A DNA stretch of 9,954 nt from NCBI GenBank assembly GCA_041571575.1, contig JBFFTZ010000071.1, positions 1 through 9,954 on the forward strand. The letters run 5' to 3'. The position numbers and the translations under genes are program-made. A model generated the notes under the pieces. It saw only the letters and a list, made by a program, of their open reading frames with translations. It did no database searches and was not told the origin of the DNA. The DNA comes from CAKZML01 sp041571575 (GTDB taxonomy: Bacteria > Pseudomonadota > Gammaproteobacteria > Steroidobacterales > BM003). Every line of letters begins with the position of its first letter. Position 1 is the stretch's first letter. Positions 1 through 6,380 of this stretch are shown here, in pieces.

Positions 1-71
1 ACGGGACCTGCATAACCGGCAACCATTGTCGCGCCGAGAATAAAAACCATCTTTGTTATTGAATTGGACAC
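1..71 (-). CDS. Start of a divergent unidentified gene, cut by the left edge
   Basis: Reading the minus strand from a GTG at 71-69 gives an open frame to the window edge, MSNSITKMVFILGATMVAGY and then AGP. A strong purine-rich ribosome binding site (GGGGAGAGGGG) lies three bases upstream of the GTG. An ATG at 50-48 in the same frame is an alternative start without such a site. The visible 23 residues have a short polar start followed by a hydrophobic stretch, so an export signal or first membrane helix is likely. Too little is present to name a family. The existence of the gene rests on the ribosome binding site and the hydrophobic N-terminus only. Confidence 0.45.
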   Translation of the reverse strand, partial: MSNSITKMVFILGATMVAGYAGP

Positions 72-111
72 TTTCCCCTCTCCCCATGATGCAATTGTCT
101 GCACCTGACAG

Positions 112-140
112 TTGAATGTCGCAAAAGTATGCTTGGTAAT
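112..140 (+). promoter_or_regulatory. Possible sigma70 promoter for the depolymerase gene
   Basis: TTGAAT (112-117) and GGTAAT (135-140) are 17 bases apart, each matching four of six consensus bases. Transcription would begin near 147, giving a leader of about 95 nt before the start codon at 242. The assignment is weak on sequence alone, but the dyad at 139-161 sits just where a repressor would block it. Confidence 0.3.
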
Positions 141-161
141 GAAACATGAATCAAGTTTCAT
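139..161. promoter_or_regulatory. Inverted repeat, possible operator before the depolymerase gene
   Basis: Perfect 7-base arms ATGAAAC (139-145) and GTTTCAT (155-161) are separated by 9 bases. The inner part TGAATCAAGTTTCA (147-160) matches the dyad core before the KAS III-like gene (1297-1310) at 11 of 14 positions. It overlaps the expected transcription start of the candidate promoter at 112-140. A regulator-binding site is inferred; the TetR protein at 3493 is the nearest candidate. Confidence 0.45.
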
Positions 162-241
162 GTCATACTAAGGACAAGAATGGTAAAATTCAGCTCCAGG
201 GCGGAATCATCAGAGACCCTTCGGTGAACGGTAGGAAAACC

Positions 242-1246
242 ATGCGATATGCAAATGACTTCAATATAGCCGGGCTCCTGGTTCTCCTGGCGGCCGGTTT
301 GCTACCAGTGTCCAGCGCACTGGCTGATGACAATGGGGCAGGGCGTGTCACCGTTTCCGGGATATCGTCTGGCGGCCATGCGGCGGTACAGGTGCATGTG
401 GCCCTTTCCAGCACTGTCAGCGGTGCCGCGGTTGTCGCTGGCGGGCCCTACCACTGTGCCGAGGGGAATCTTCTCCATGCGCTGGGGCGGTGTATCAGCG
501 GCGCGGCACTCGAGGTGGACCCGCTGGTGGAAGCTACCCGCGCCGCAGCAATTGCCGGCACGATCGATCCGGTCGAATCATTGTCCGATGACCGGGTGTG
601 GCTGTTCCACGGCAAAGCGGATTCCGTTATCAAATTCGGTGTAGTAGACGCCTTGCGTAGTTTCTATGCTGCATTTCTGCCAGAACAGGCCATCGCACTG
701 GTCGACAATATTCCCGCGTCGCATGGTTGGCCAACCCTGGACCAGGGTATCGCTTGCGGGGAAATGGGTGCCGATTACATCAACGCCTGTGATTACGATG
801 CGGCTGGGGCGATGCTGCAGCAACTTTACGGTCCCTTGAACCCGCCGACTATAGCCCTTGAGGCAAACCTGAAGGTCCTGGACCAAACCTCGATTGTTGC
901 AGACGGCGCCAGTTTCGCCGACTCCGGGTATGCGTACGTGCCTCAACCTTGCGTCCAGGCAACGGGGGAATGCCGCCTGCACGTGGTCTTTCACGGCTGC
1001 CGCCAGGGTAAAGAGTTCATTGAAGATCGATTCGCAAGAATGTCAGGCCTCAATGAATGGGCCGAGAGCAACCGTATCATCGTGCTCTATCCCCAGGTGA
1101 ATAAATCGCTGTCGAATCCTCAGGGCTGCTGGGATTGGTGGGGCTATACCGGCGCTGACTATGACCAGCAAAGCGGTAAACAAGTGGCGGGAATAGCCGC
1201 CTTGATTAAGGCCTGGTCTGAGCAAGATAATAAGCCGAGACCGTAA
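242..1246 (+). CDS. Exported PHB depolymerase family esterase, circularly permuted catalytic domain
   Basis: A 334-residue secreted or periplasmic hydrolase likely to split poly(3-hydroxybutyrate) or its oligomers. Residues 1-28 form a Sec signal (hydrophobic run, ALA before DD). The nucleophile motif GISSG puts Ser42 near the mature N-terminus, followed by HGKAD (Asp127) and SHGWP (His161). The oxyanion-type HGC (251-253) and the NPQGCWDWWGYTG block (292-304) come last. This order is that of the permuted type 2 depolymerases, such as the Penicillium funiculosum enzyme (Ser39, Asp121, His155 from memory), not of type 1 enzymes. Eight cysteines in the mature part fit an exported, disulfide-bonded protein. 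It ends right after the catalytic domain, with no linker or substrate-binding domain. An ATG at 146 is in frame, but 242 has an AGGA ribosome binding site and starts directly at the signal peptide. Other polyester or ester substrates are possible. Confidence 0.85.
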   Translation: MRYANDFNIAGLLVLLAAGLLPVSSALADDNGAGRVTVSGISSGGHAAVQVHVALSSTVSGAAVVAGGPYHCAEGNLLHALGRCISGAALEVDPLVEATRAAAIAGTIDPVESLSDDRVWLFHGKADSVIKFGVVDALRSFYAAFLPEQAIALVDNIPASHGWPTLDQGIACGEMGADYINACDYDAAGAMLQQLYGPLNPPTIALEANLKVLDQTSIVADGASFADSGYAYVPQPCVQATGECRLHVVFHGCRQGKEFIEDRFARMSGLNEWAESNRIIVLYPQVNKSLSNPQGCWDWWGYTGADYDQQSGKQVAGIAALIKAWSEQDNKPRP

Positions 1247-1295
1247 ATAAGGGATGATCTTGCCATTCCCGCCGAAGTGTGCAAACTTATGAAAA

Positions 1296-1311
1296 GTGAA
1301 TCAGTATTCAC
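1296..1311. promoter_or_regulatory. Palindrome GTGAAT-CAGT-ATTCAC, possible TetR operator
   Basis: Perfect 6-base arms with a 4-base centre, 33 bases before the KAS III-like start codon, in the 98-base gap that should hold the cluster promoter. Size and symmetry suit a TetR-family operator, and the cluster encodes a TetR regulator. Its core resembles the dyad before the depolymerase gene. No convincing -35/-10 pair was found beside it. Binding is inferred. Confidence 0.5.
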
Positions 1312-1344
1312 ATTTGAGCCCTTTCTTGATCCCAAGGTACCAGC

Positions 1345-2409
1345 ATGACCAACATGGGAATCGTCTCTACCGGAACCTATTTTCCGGAGACCTACGTCAC
1401 CGCAAAAGAAGTCGCTGAGCAAAGCGGTCTGCCTGAGTGGGTCGTGAGAGAAAAGCTGGGCATAGAGCGCAAGTTTGTCGCGGATCCCAAGGTGCACCCC
1501 AATGAGATGGCCGTTCATGCAGCACGCAAGGCTATCGACGCGGCCGGCATCGATCCCCTGGAGATAGACGTTGTCTTGTGCACCACGGAAGAGTGGCGAG
1601 AGTACCTGCTGTGGACTTCGGCCATTGATCTGGGCTGGGAAATCGGGGCCAGGAACGCGTGGGGCGTGGATGTGCATACCCGGTGCGCCACAACCATCGC
1701 GGCGATGCGGATTGCCCGCGGTCTCATGGCCGATGATCCGAACATCAACACGATCCTTATCGGAGGCGGTTACGCAACGTCCCATTTCATCGACCTGACG
1801 GACCTCGATACTTCGTTCATGTTCAATATAGGGGCCGGCGCCGGCGCGATGATTTTGAAACGCGACTGGCACGAGAACCGGGTACTGGGCATGCACATGA
1901 TCGCCGACGGATCGATGAGCCGGCACGTGATTGTTCCTGCCAGCGGCACCGTCCAGCACCCGACTGATGCGGCGGTCGCAAACGGTGGATACAAGTTCAG
2001 ATTGGTGGAACCTGAAGCCATGAAAACGAGGCTGGGAGAAGTCTCGATAAAGAACTGGCTGGAGTGCATTGATACTGCGCTCAAGAGCTCAGGAAACAAC
2101 CGTGACGGTGAGCCCTATTCACGCCGGGATATCGACTTTCTCAACATGTCCCTGGTGAAACCCTCGGGTCATCGTGAAATGCTCGAACACCTGGGGCTGA
2201 CGGAGGAACAAAGCGCCTACATGTCCAGCATCGGTCACATCGGTGAACAGGATGCGATCATCAATATCGAAGCCGGCATCGAGCAAGGGCGCCTGAAACC
2301 GGGTGACACCATGGCGATCATCGCCGCGGGTATCGGTTACATCTGGGGCGGCGCGATCGTCGAATGGGGGCCTGTCGGAGCGACCCGATCAACGGAGTCG
2401 CTTGCATGA
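1345..2409 (+). CDS. KAS III/thiolase-fold enzyme (FabH-like) with altered active site
   Basis: A 354-residue member of the 3-oxoacyl-ACP synthase III family, the usual length for FabH. These enzymes condense or transfer acyl groups through a cysteine thioester. The N-terminal half has GIVSTGTYFPE (5-15) and the nucleophile context DVHTRCATT, giving Cys114. The C-terminal half ends with the family block GDTMAIIAAGIGYIWGGAIV (320-339). FabH normally also uses His (in VPHQAN) and Asn (in GNTSAA). Here these regions read NMSLVKPSGHREM (267-279) and GHIGEQDAI (297-305), so the Asn position appears to be His298 and the His is not at its usual place. Thiolase-like cleavage, condensation with CoA substrates, or acyl transfer are all possible; classical fatty-acid initiation is less likely in this context. 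The start follows AAGG by seven bases; a second ATG lies at 1354. It is the first gene of the cluster and overlaps the next by ATGA. Confidence 0.8.
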   Translation: MTNMGIVSTGTYFPETYVTAKEVAEQSGLPEWVVREKLGIERKFVADPKVHPNEMAVHAARKAIDAAGIDPLEIDVVLCTTEEWREYLLWTSAIDLGWEIGARNAWGVDVHTRCATTIAAMRIARGLMADDPNINTILIGGGYATSHFIDLTDLDTSFMFNIGAGAGAMILKRDWHENRVLGMHMIADGSMSRHVIVPASGTVQHPTDAAVANGGYKFRLVEPEAMKTRLGEVSIKNWLECIDTALKSSGNNRDGEPYSRRDIDFLNMSLVKPSGHREMLEHLGLTEEQSAYMSSIGHIGEQDAIINIEAGIEQGRLKPGDTMAIIAAGIGYIWGGAIVEWGPVGATRSTESLA

Positions 2410-3473
2410 CAATTTCAACCTTGCCCGGAATCAGCGCGGAGCGCATAACGACCGCCCGACTGAGCACCCGGGTCCTTTTTCACGGCCCTGATGACGGAAT
2501 CCCCGTGCTGTTTATCCATGGCAATTTTTCTTCCGCAACCTGGTGGGAAGAATCCATGCTTGCAATGCCCGGAAACTACCGCGCGATCGCGCCCGATCAG
2601 CGCGGCTTCGGAGGCGCGGATCCGAGCGCGAAAATTAATGCCCAGCGCGGCATGAATGATCTTGTCGAAGACGCCATCGCGCTAATGGATCATCTCGGAT
2701 ACGAAAAATTCCACCTGGTCGGGAACTCCCTTGGTGGATTGGTCGCCTGGTGGATGATTGCGGCCTGGCCACAGAGACTACTGTCCGTCACCTTACCTGG
2801 TCCGGGTTCGCCATACGGATTTGGAGCCACCCGGGATGAACTGGGCACACCGGTGAATGATGACTACGCCGGCTCCGGTGGAGGCTTGCTGAACCGTGAC
2901 CTGATAAGGAACATTCGTGAAGGTGACTTTACTGCGGACTCGCCATTTACCGCGCGTTCGGTACTCCGCATGCTCGTTTGGGGGCCGCCGTTTATTCCGG
3001 AGCGAGAGGACGCTCTGGTGGAGGCGACGCTACAGGTGCACCTGGGCGATCGTGACTTGCCGGGTGACCACGTAAGCTCCGATAACTGGCCGCATTTTGC
3101 GCCGGGGAAATGGGGTGCGACGAACGCGATGTCGCCCAAATACACCGGCGACCTGGTTGATAGAATCCTCGCAGCCAGTCCGAAACCGAAAATTCTGTGG
3201 ATATACGGGGCCGACGACGTCGCGGTGTCCAACAATGCCGCGTCCGACCCGGCAACACGCGGTCAGGCTGGGTTTCTTGAAGGCTACCCGGGCGTTGAGT
3301 CGTATCCGCCTCAACCGATGATGAGGCAGATTCGAAAAGTCCTCGACGACTACGCGGCGAGTGGGGGTGAATACGAGGAAGTTGCGATCAGTAACTCCGG
3401 CCATGTGCCGTTTATGTCGCACCCGGATAAGTTCAACCGCTCTTTCCACAAACATCTGGCCAGAATTGGCTGA
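2406..3473 (+). CDS. Alpha/beta hydrolase fold protein
   Basis: A 355-residue serine hydrolase of the alpha/beta fold, probably cytoplasmic since no signal is seen. The oxyanion HGN is at 38-40, the DQRGFGGAD turn at 64-72, and the nucleophile motif GNSLGG (106-111) gives Ser108. GADDVAV (268-274) supplies the acid, probably Asp271, and SGHVPF (332-337) supplies His333. Usual family members are about 270-300 residues; this one has a long cap region after the nucleophile and an extra segment of about 50 residues between acid and His. The start at 2406 overlaps the upstream stop as ATGA and has GGAG at 2394-2397, so translation is likely coupled to the KAS III-like gene. It could hydrolyse an ester, lactone, thioester or a beta-dicarbonyl C-C bond; the substrate cannot be read from sequence. 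Confidence 0.85.
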   Translation: MTISTLPGISAERITTARLSTRVLFHGPDDGIPVLFIHGNFSSATWWEESMLAMPGNYRAIAPDQRGFGGADPSAKINAQRGMNDLVEDAIALMDHLGYEKFHLVGNSLGGLVAWWMIAAWPQRLLSVTLPGPGSPYGFGATRDELGTPVNDDYAGSGGGLLNRDLIRNIREGDFTADSPFTARSVLRMLVWGPPFIPEREDALVEATLQVHLGDRDLPGDHVSSDNWPHFAPGKWGATNAMSPKYTGDLVDRILAASPKPKILWIYGADDVAVSNNAASDPATRGQAGFLEGYPGVESYPPQPMMRQIRKVLDDYAASGGEYEEVAISNSGHVPFMSHPDKFNRSFHKHLARIG

Positions 3474-3480
3474 ATGTGAA

Positions 3481-3497
3481 ATGTTGTGAAACATGAA
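3481..3497. promoter_or_regulatory. Short dyad and repeat element at the TetR start
   Basis: ATGTT (3481-3485) and AACAT (3490-3494) form a 5-base inverted repeat over the TetR start codon. The 11-base word TGAAACATGAA (3487-3497) also occurs at 140-150 in the dyad before the depolymerase gene. It may be an autoregulatory site, but the arms are short and chance is not excluded. Confidence 0.3.
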
Positions 3498-4101
3498 CCG
3501 TCAAACAAATAACAAGAAGCTCCCCAAGACAGCGCGTGGCAGGAAAACCCGCGACAAGTTGTTACAGGCAGCCGAGATCGAATTTGGTAGCCAGGGTTTT
3601 CACGATGCGTCGGTGAGCGGCATTACCCAGCAGGCAGGGGTGGCGCTTGGCACGTTTTACAATTACTTCGAAAGCAAGGAAGAGCTCTATCGAGCCCTGG
3701 TAGGTTACATGAGCCACAGGGTCCGCAGCTGGATCGCGGAACGAATCGCGGACGCGCCGGATCGTATTAGTGCGGAACGTAAAGGCCTGCAAGCCTATCT
3801 CGAATTCGTGCGCGAGCACCCTGGCCTCTATCGCATCATTGCCGAAGCCGAATTCGTCGCCAACGATGCGTTCATGGAACATTATCGTGGCATTGCACAA
3901 GCCTATACCGCGAACCTCAGGGCCGCCGCCGAACGGAATGAAATCCGGGATGGCGACTCGGAAGTCTGGTCCTGGGCCATTATGGGCATGATGGTCTTTT
4001 TGGGCATGCGTTACGGGGAGTGGGATCATATAACGGACCCGGCTGAGGTCGCGCGGCGTGCCAGCGATTTGCTGGCTAATGGTATTGCCTGGAAGGAGTG
4101 A
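3493..4101 (+). CDS. TetR family transcriptional regulator
   Basis: A 202-residue DNA-binding regulator. Residues 15-65 carry the TetR helix-turn-helix: RGRKTRDKLLQAAEIEFG, then VSGITQQAGVALGTFYNYF and SKEELYRALV, a close match to the family pattern. The rest (about 75-202) is the variable ligand-binding and dimerisation domain, with several aromatic and methionine residues (WAIMGMMVFLGM) that suit an acyl-CoA or other hydrophobic effector. The gene sits inside the cluster, 19 bases after the hydrolase and 10 bases before the synthetase, so it is probably co-transcribed and likely controls the cluster and itself. The start ATG at 3493 has no good Shine-Dalgarno sequence, but no later in-frame ATG precedes the helix-turn-helix. 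Candidate operators are at 139-161, 1296-1311 and 3481-3497. Effector unknown. Confidence 0.92.
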   Translation: MNRQTNNKKLPKTARGRKTRDKLLQAAEIEFGSQGFHDASVSGITQQAGVALGTFYNYFESKEELYRALVGYMSHRVRSWIAERIADAPDRISAERKGLQAYLEFVREHPGLYRIIAEAEFVANDAFMEHYRGIAQAYTANLRAAAERNEIRDGDSEVWSWAIMGMMVFLGMRYGEWDHITDPAEVARRASDLLANGIAWKE

Positions 4102-4111
4102 ATGCCCCGTT

Positions 4112-5626
4112 ATGAGTTTTCCAGTTTTCGATATCCCTGCAAAACGTGCCGAACTCGACCCACACAAGGTTGCCTTCGAGGACCTGGTCAGCGGCGAGTG
4201 CGTTACCTATCGGGAGTTGGATGAGCGAACCGGTCGATCCGCCGCGCTGTTGGCCGGATTGGGAGTCGGGGCAGGTGATCGCGTTGCGCTTCTGTGTCGG
4301 AACAGGATCGAGTTCTTTGAACTCCTGTTTGCCTGTGCACGTCTCGGCGCAATACTGGTCCCGCTGAATTGGCGTATGCCGGCGAATGAACTGGCGCCGC
4401 TGATGACCGATTGTGGTGCCAATTGGCTGATCCACGGGTCCGAAGATGCGGATACCGCTGCAAGTCTCTCCAATGAGCTGCACGCTTGTTTGGATCTGGA
4501 TGATGCTTCCACGGAAGGTTATCGCGCTCGGCGGGATTCGTGCGAAGCCCTGGTCGGGCGGGTCGCCTGGCCATCGGACGAACCCTGGTACCTCTTATAT
4601 ACCTCGGGGACTACCGGCATGCCCAAGGCCGTCATCCAGACGCCCGGCACAGCAATGGCGAATTACATCAATATCTCCCAGGCGATGGGACTGCGCGGCG
4701 ACGATACGACCCTGAACTACCTGCCCTTGTTTCATACCGGTGGCATCAACCTCACCACCCTGCCCGGTGTGATCATGGGGGCAACTACGTTATTCATGCC
4801 GGGATTCGACGTTGACCGGACGATCGACCTCCTTGAGGCCGGCCGGCTGGACACGTTCTTTGGCGTGCCTGCTATCTACCAGGCGATCAGCCTGCATGAG
4901 CGGTTTGACGACCTCGACCTGGGGCGGGTTCGCTGCTGGGGTTGCGGTGGGGCTCCAATGCCCGACAACATGTTCAAGAAGTTTGCTGCCCGTGGAGCCA
5001 CGGTGCTCAATGGAATGGGCATGACCGAAACCGGACCGACCTTGTTCCTGATGGACGCTGAAAATGCGGCGAGAAAAATCGGCTCGGTGGGCAAACCGCA
5101 ATTGCTTTCGTTGGCGCGACTGGTTGGTCCCGACGGCAAGGACGTGCCGCGAGGAGAGACCGGCGAACTGTGGTTTGCGGGTCTTGGCATGACGCCAGGC
5201 TATTTCAATCGCCCCGGGGAAACGGCCAAGACGCTGGTTGACGGTACCTGGCTGCGCAGCGGAGACCTGGGGCGCCAGGATGATGACGGCTATTACTACA
5301 TAGTCGGACGACTGAAGGACATGTACATTTCCGGTGGCGAGAATGTATATGCCGCAGAAATTGAAAACTGCCTGCATGAGCACCCGGCTATCCTGGAGGC
5401 CGCCGTGGTGGGTGTGCCTGATGAAAAGTGGGGCGAGGTTGGCCATGCATACGTGCTGCTCCGCCCGGGAAATGAATTGCCCGATGAAGGTGATCTGATC
5501 GCCTATTGTCGGCAACATCTTGCGCCCTACAAAGTGCCAAAGAGATTTCTTCGTGTAGACGAATTTCCTCGTACCGCTGCAGGCAAGATTCAAAAGCACC
5601 TGCTGAATACGACTAGCGGCGACTGA
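4112..5626 (+). CDS. Acyl-CoA synthetase, AMP-forming (acyl-CoA ligase)
   Basis: A 504-residue adenylate-forming enzyme that would activate a carboxylic acid to its acyl-CoA using ATP. The P-loop YTSGTTGMPKA is at 163-173, the aromatic gate region PLFHTGG at 205-211, and the A5 motif GMGMTETGP at 301-309. SGDLG (383-387) carries the ribose-binding Asp, GRLKDMYISGGENVY (399-413) is the hinge and CoA region, and PRTAAGKIQK (486-495) ends with catalytic Lys492. All core motifs look intact and the length is typical of the class. Residues 1-160 are the usual N-terminal subdomain. A start at 4058 is in frame but lies inside the TetR gene; 4112 starts the protein at MSFPVFDIPA, with GGAAGGAG 13 bases upstream. 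It is likely the entry enzyme of the pathway. Chain length or aromatic preference cannot be told. A non-CoA role, such as OleC-type beta-lactone synthesis, is less likely. Confidence 0.9.
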   Translation: MSFPVFDIPAKRAELDPHKVAFEDLVSGECVTYRELDERTGRSAALLAGLGVGAGDRVALLCRNRIEFFELLFACARLGAILVPLNWRMPANELAPLMTDCGANWLIHGSEDADTAASLSNELHACLDLDDASTEGYRARRDSCEALVGRVAWPSDEPWYLLYTSGTTGMPKAVIQTPGTAMANYINISQAMGLRGDDTTLNYLPLFHTGGINLTTLPGVIMGATTLFMPGFDVDRTIDLLEAGRLDTFFGVPAIYQAISLHERFDDLDLGRVRCWGCGGAPMPDNMFKKFAARGATVLNGMGMTETGPTLFLMDAENAARKIGSVGKPQLLSLARLVGPDGKDVPRGETGELWFAGLGMTPGYFNRPGETAKTLVDGTWLRSGDLGRQDDDGYYYIVGRLKDMYISGGENVYAAEIENCLHEHPAILEAAVVGVPDEKWGEVGHAYVLLRPGNELPDEGDLIAYCRQHLAPYKVPKRFLRVDEFPRTAAGKIQKHLLNTTSGD

Positions 5627-5631
5627 GGCCA

Positions 5632-6006
5632 GTGTCACTTTGCGAGACCGCAGTCGTGCGCAGCTTCAGCCAGGCGGATTTTGACCAATTCGCCCGGCTG
5701 AGCGGGGATGACAACCCGATTCATACAGATCCGGCCTTCTCTTCGCGGACACGCTTCGGCAGGACCGTCGCCCACGGGCTGCTGTTGTGCAGCGTTCTGC
5801 GCAGTCTCGTCGATCAGTTGTTGCCGGGAGGCCGGGTTCTTGAGCAGTCGGTCATGTTCCCTGCGCCCACTTTCGCGGACGAACCGATGCGCTTCCACGC
5901 CGAAATTACGCCAGGAACCGGCGTACACAAAGACCTCAAGCTCACGGTAAGCCGGGTGAGCGACGGCGAGATTACCTGTCAGGGAAGTTGCAGGGTGATG
6001 CCATGA
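5632..6006 (+). CDS. MaoC-like (R)-specific enoyl-CoA hydratase, active subunit type
   Basis: A 124-residue single hot-dog domain of the MaoC/PhaJ hydratase 2 family, which adds water to trans-2-enoyl-CoA to give (R)-3-hydroxyacyl-CoA. The signature LSGDDNPIHTD (23-33) provides the catalytic pair Asp26 and His31, five apart as in PhaJ, followed by RFGRTVAHGLLL (41-52). The ribosome binding site GAGG overlaps the synthetase stop, and the GTG start is five bases beyond that stop; a second in-frame GTG at 5656 would remove eight residues. It overlaps the next, related gene by ATGA. The adjacent degenerate paralogue suggests the two pair as a double hot-dog heteromer, as in ChsH1-ChsH2 of steroid degradation (inference). 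Dehydration in the reverse direction is equally possible. Confidence 0.85.
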   Translation: MSLCETAVVRSFSQADFDQFARLSGDDNPIHTDPAFSSRTRFGRTVAHGLLLCSVLRSLVDQLLPGGRVLEQSVMFPAPTFADEPMRFHAEITPGTGVHKDLKLTVSRVSDGEITCQGSCRVMP

Positions 6007-6380
6007 AGTTGGGCGATTCCGCGGAAGTGACGCGCAGCTTTAGCAGCCAGGACCTGAGCGACTACGCCGATCTGAGCCAGAATGCTGTTGCCAGGGACCG
6101 TATTCCCGAGCCATTGATCGGAGCGCTGTTCTCGTATTTGCTGGGCGTGCAGCTTCCCGGCAACGGGGCTAACTACCTTAAACAGGAAACTGAATTCCAC
6201 GGCACCGCCCGGATGGGCGACCCATTGACTGCCCGGGTGGAAATAACGCGCATCCGGTCGGACAAGCAACTCGTGGATTTGTCGACGACATGCAAGGACT
6301 CCGCTGGGCAGCTGATCGCCACTGGGCGTGCGCTTGTTTCCGTGCGCGACGTTACAGCTGGATTGGGTTCCCGTGACTGA
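6003..6380 (+). CDS. Degenerate MaoC-like hot-dog protein lacking the catalytic motif
   Basis: A 125-residue hot-dog protein related to PhaJ/MaoC hydratases. The ends fit the family: RSFSSQDLSDYADLS (11-25), LLGVQLPGNGANYLKQETEF (46-65), GDPLTARVEITRIRSDKQLV (72-91) and GRALV (108-112). Between LSQN (24-27) and PEPLIGALFSYLLG (35-48), about a dozen residues that would hold the D-x-N-P-x-H catalytic loop are missing; the Asp position is Asn27 and no His is present. It therefore probably has no hydratase activity alone and may be a structural or substrate-binding partner of the preceding MaoC protein. The ATG at 6003 overlaps the upstream stop as ATGA with AGGG upstream, preferred over a TTG at 5988. 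It overlaps the next gene by eight bases. Confidence 0.78.
   Translation: MKLGDSAEVTRSFSSQDLSDYADLSQNAVARDRIPEPLIGALFSYLLGVQLPGNGANYLKQETEFHGTARMGDPLTARVEITRIRSDKQLVDLSTTCKDSAGQLIATGRALVSVRDVTAGLGSRD

Noticed and set aside
146..241. Longer N-terminus for the depolymerase from the ATG at 146
   Set aside because: It would put 32 polar residues ahead of a clear signal peptide, has a poor ribosome binding site, and its start lies in the dyad. The start at 242 has AGGA at good spacing.
1159..1959. Long minus-strand open frame opposite the KAS III-like gene
   Set aside because: It is antisense to a well-supported enzyme and has no recognisable domain; such frames are common opposite GC-rich genes.
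4790..5638. 282-codon minus-strand open frame opposite the synthetase
   Set aside because: It lies opposite conserved adenylate-forming motifs and has no family-like sequence, so it is a shadow frame.
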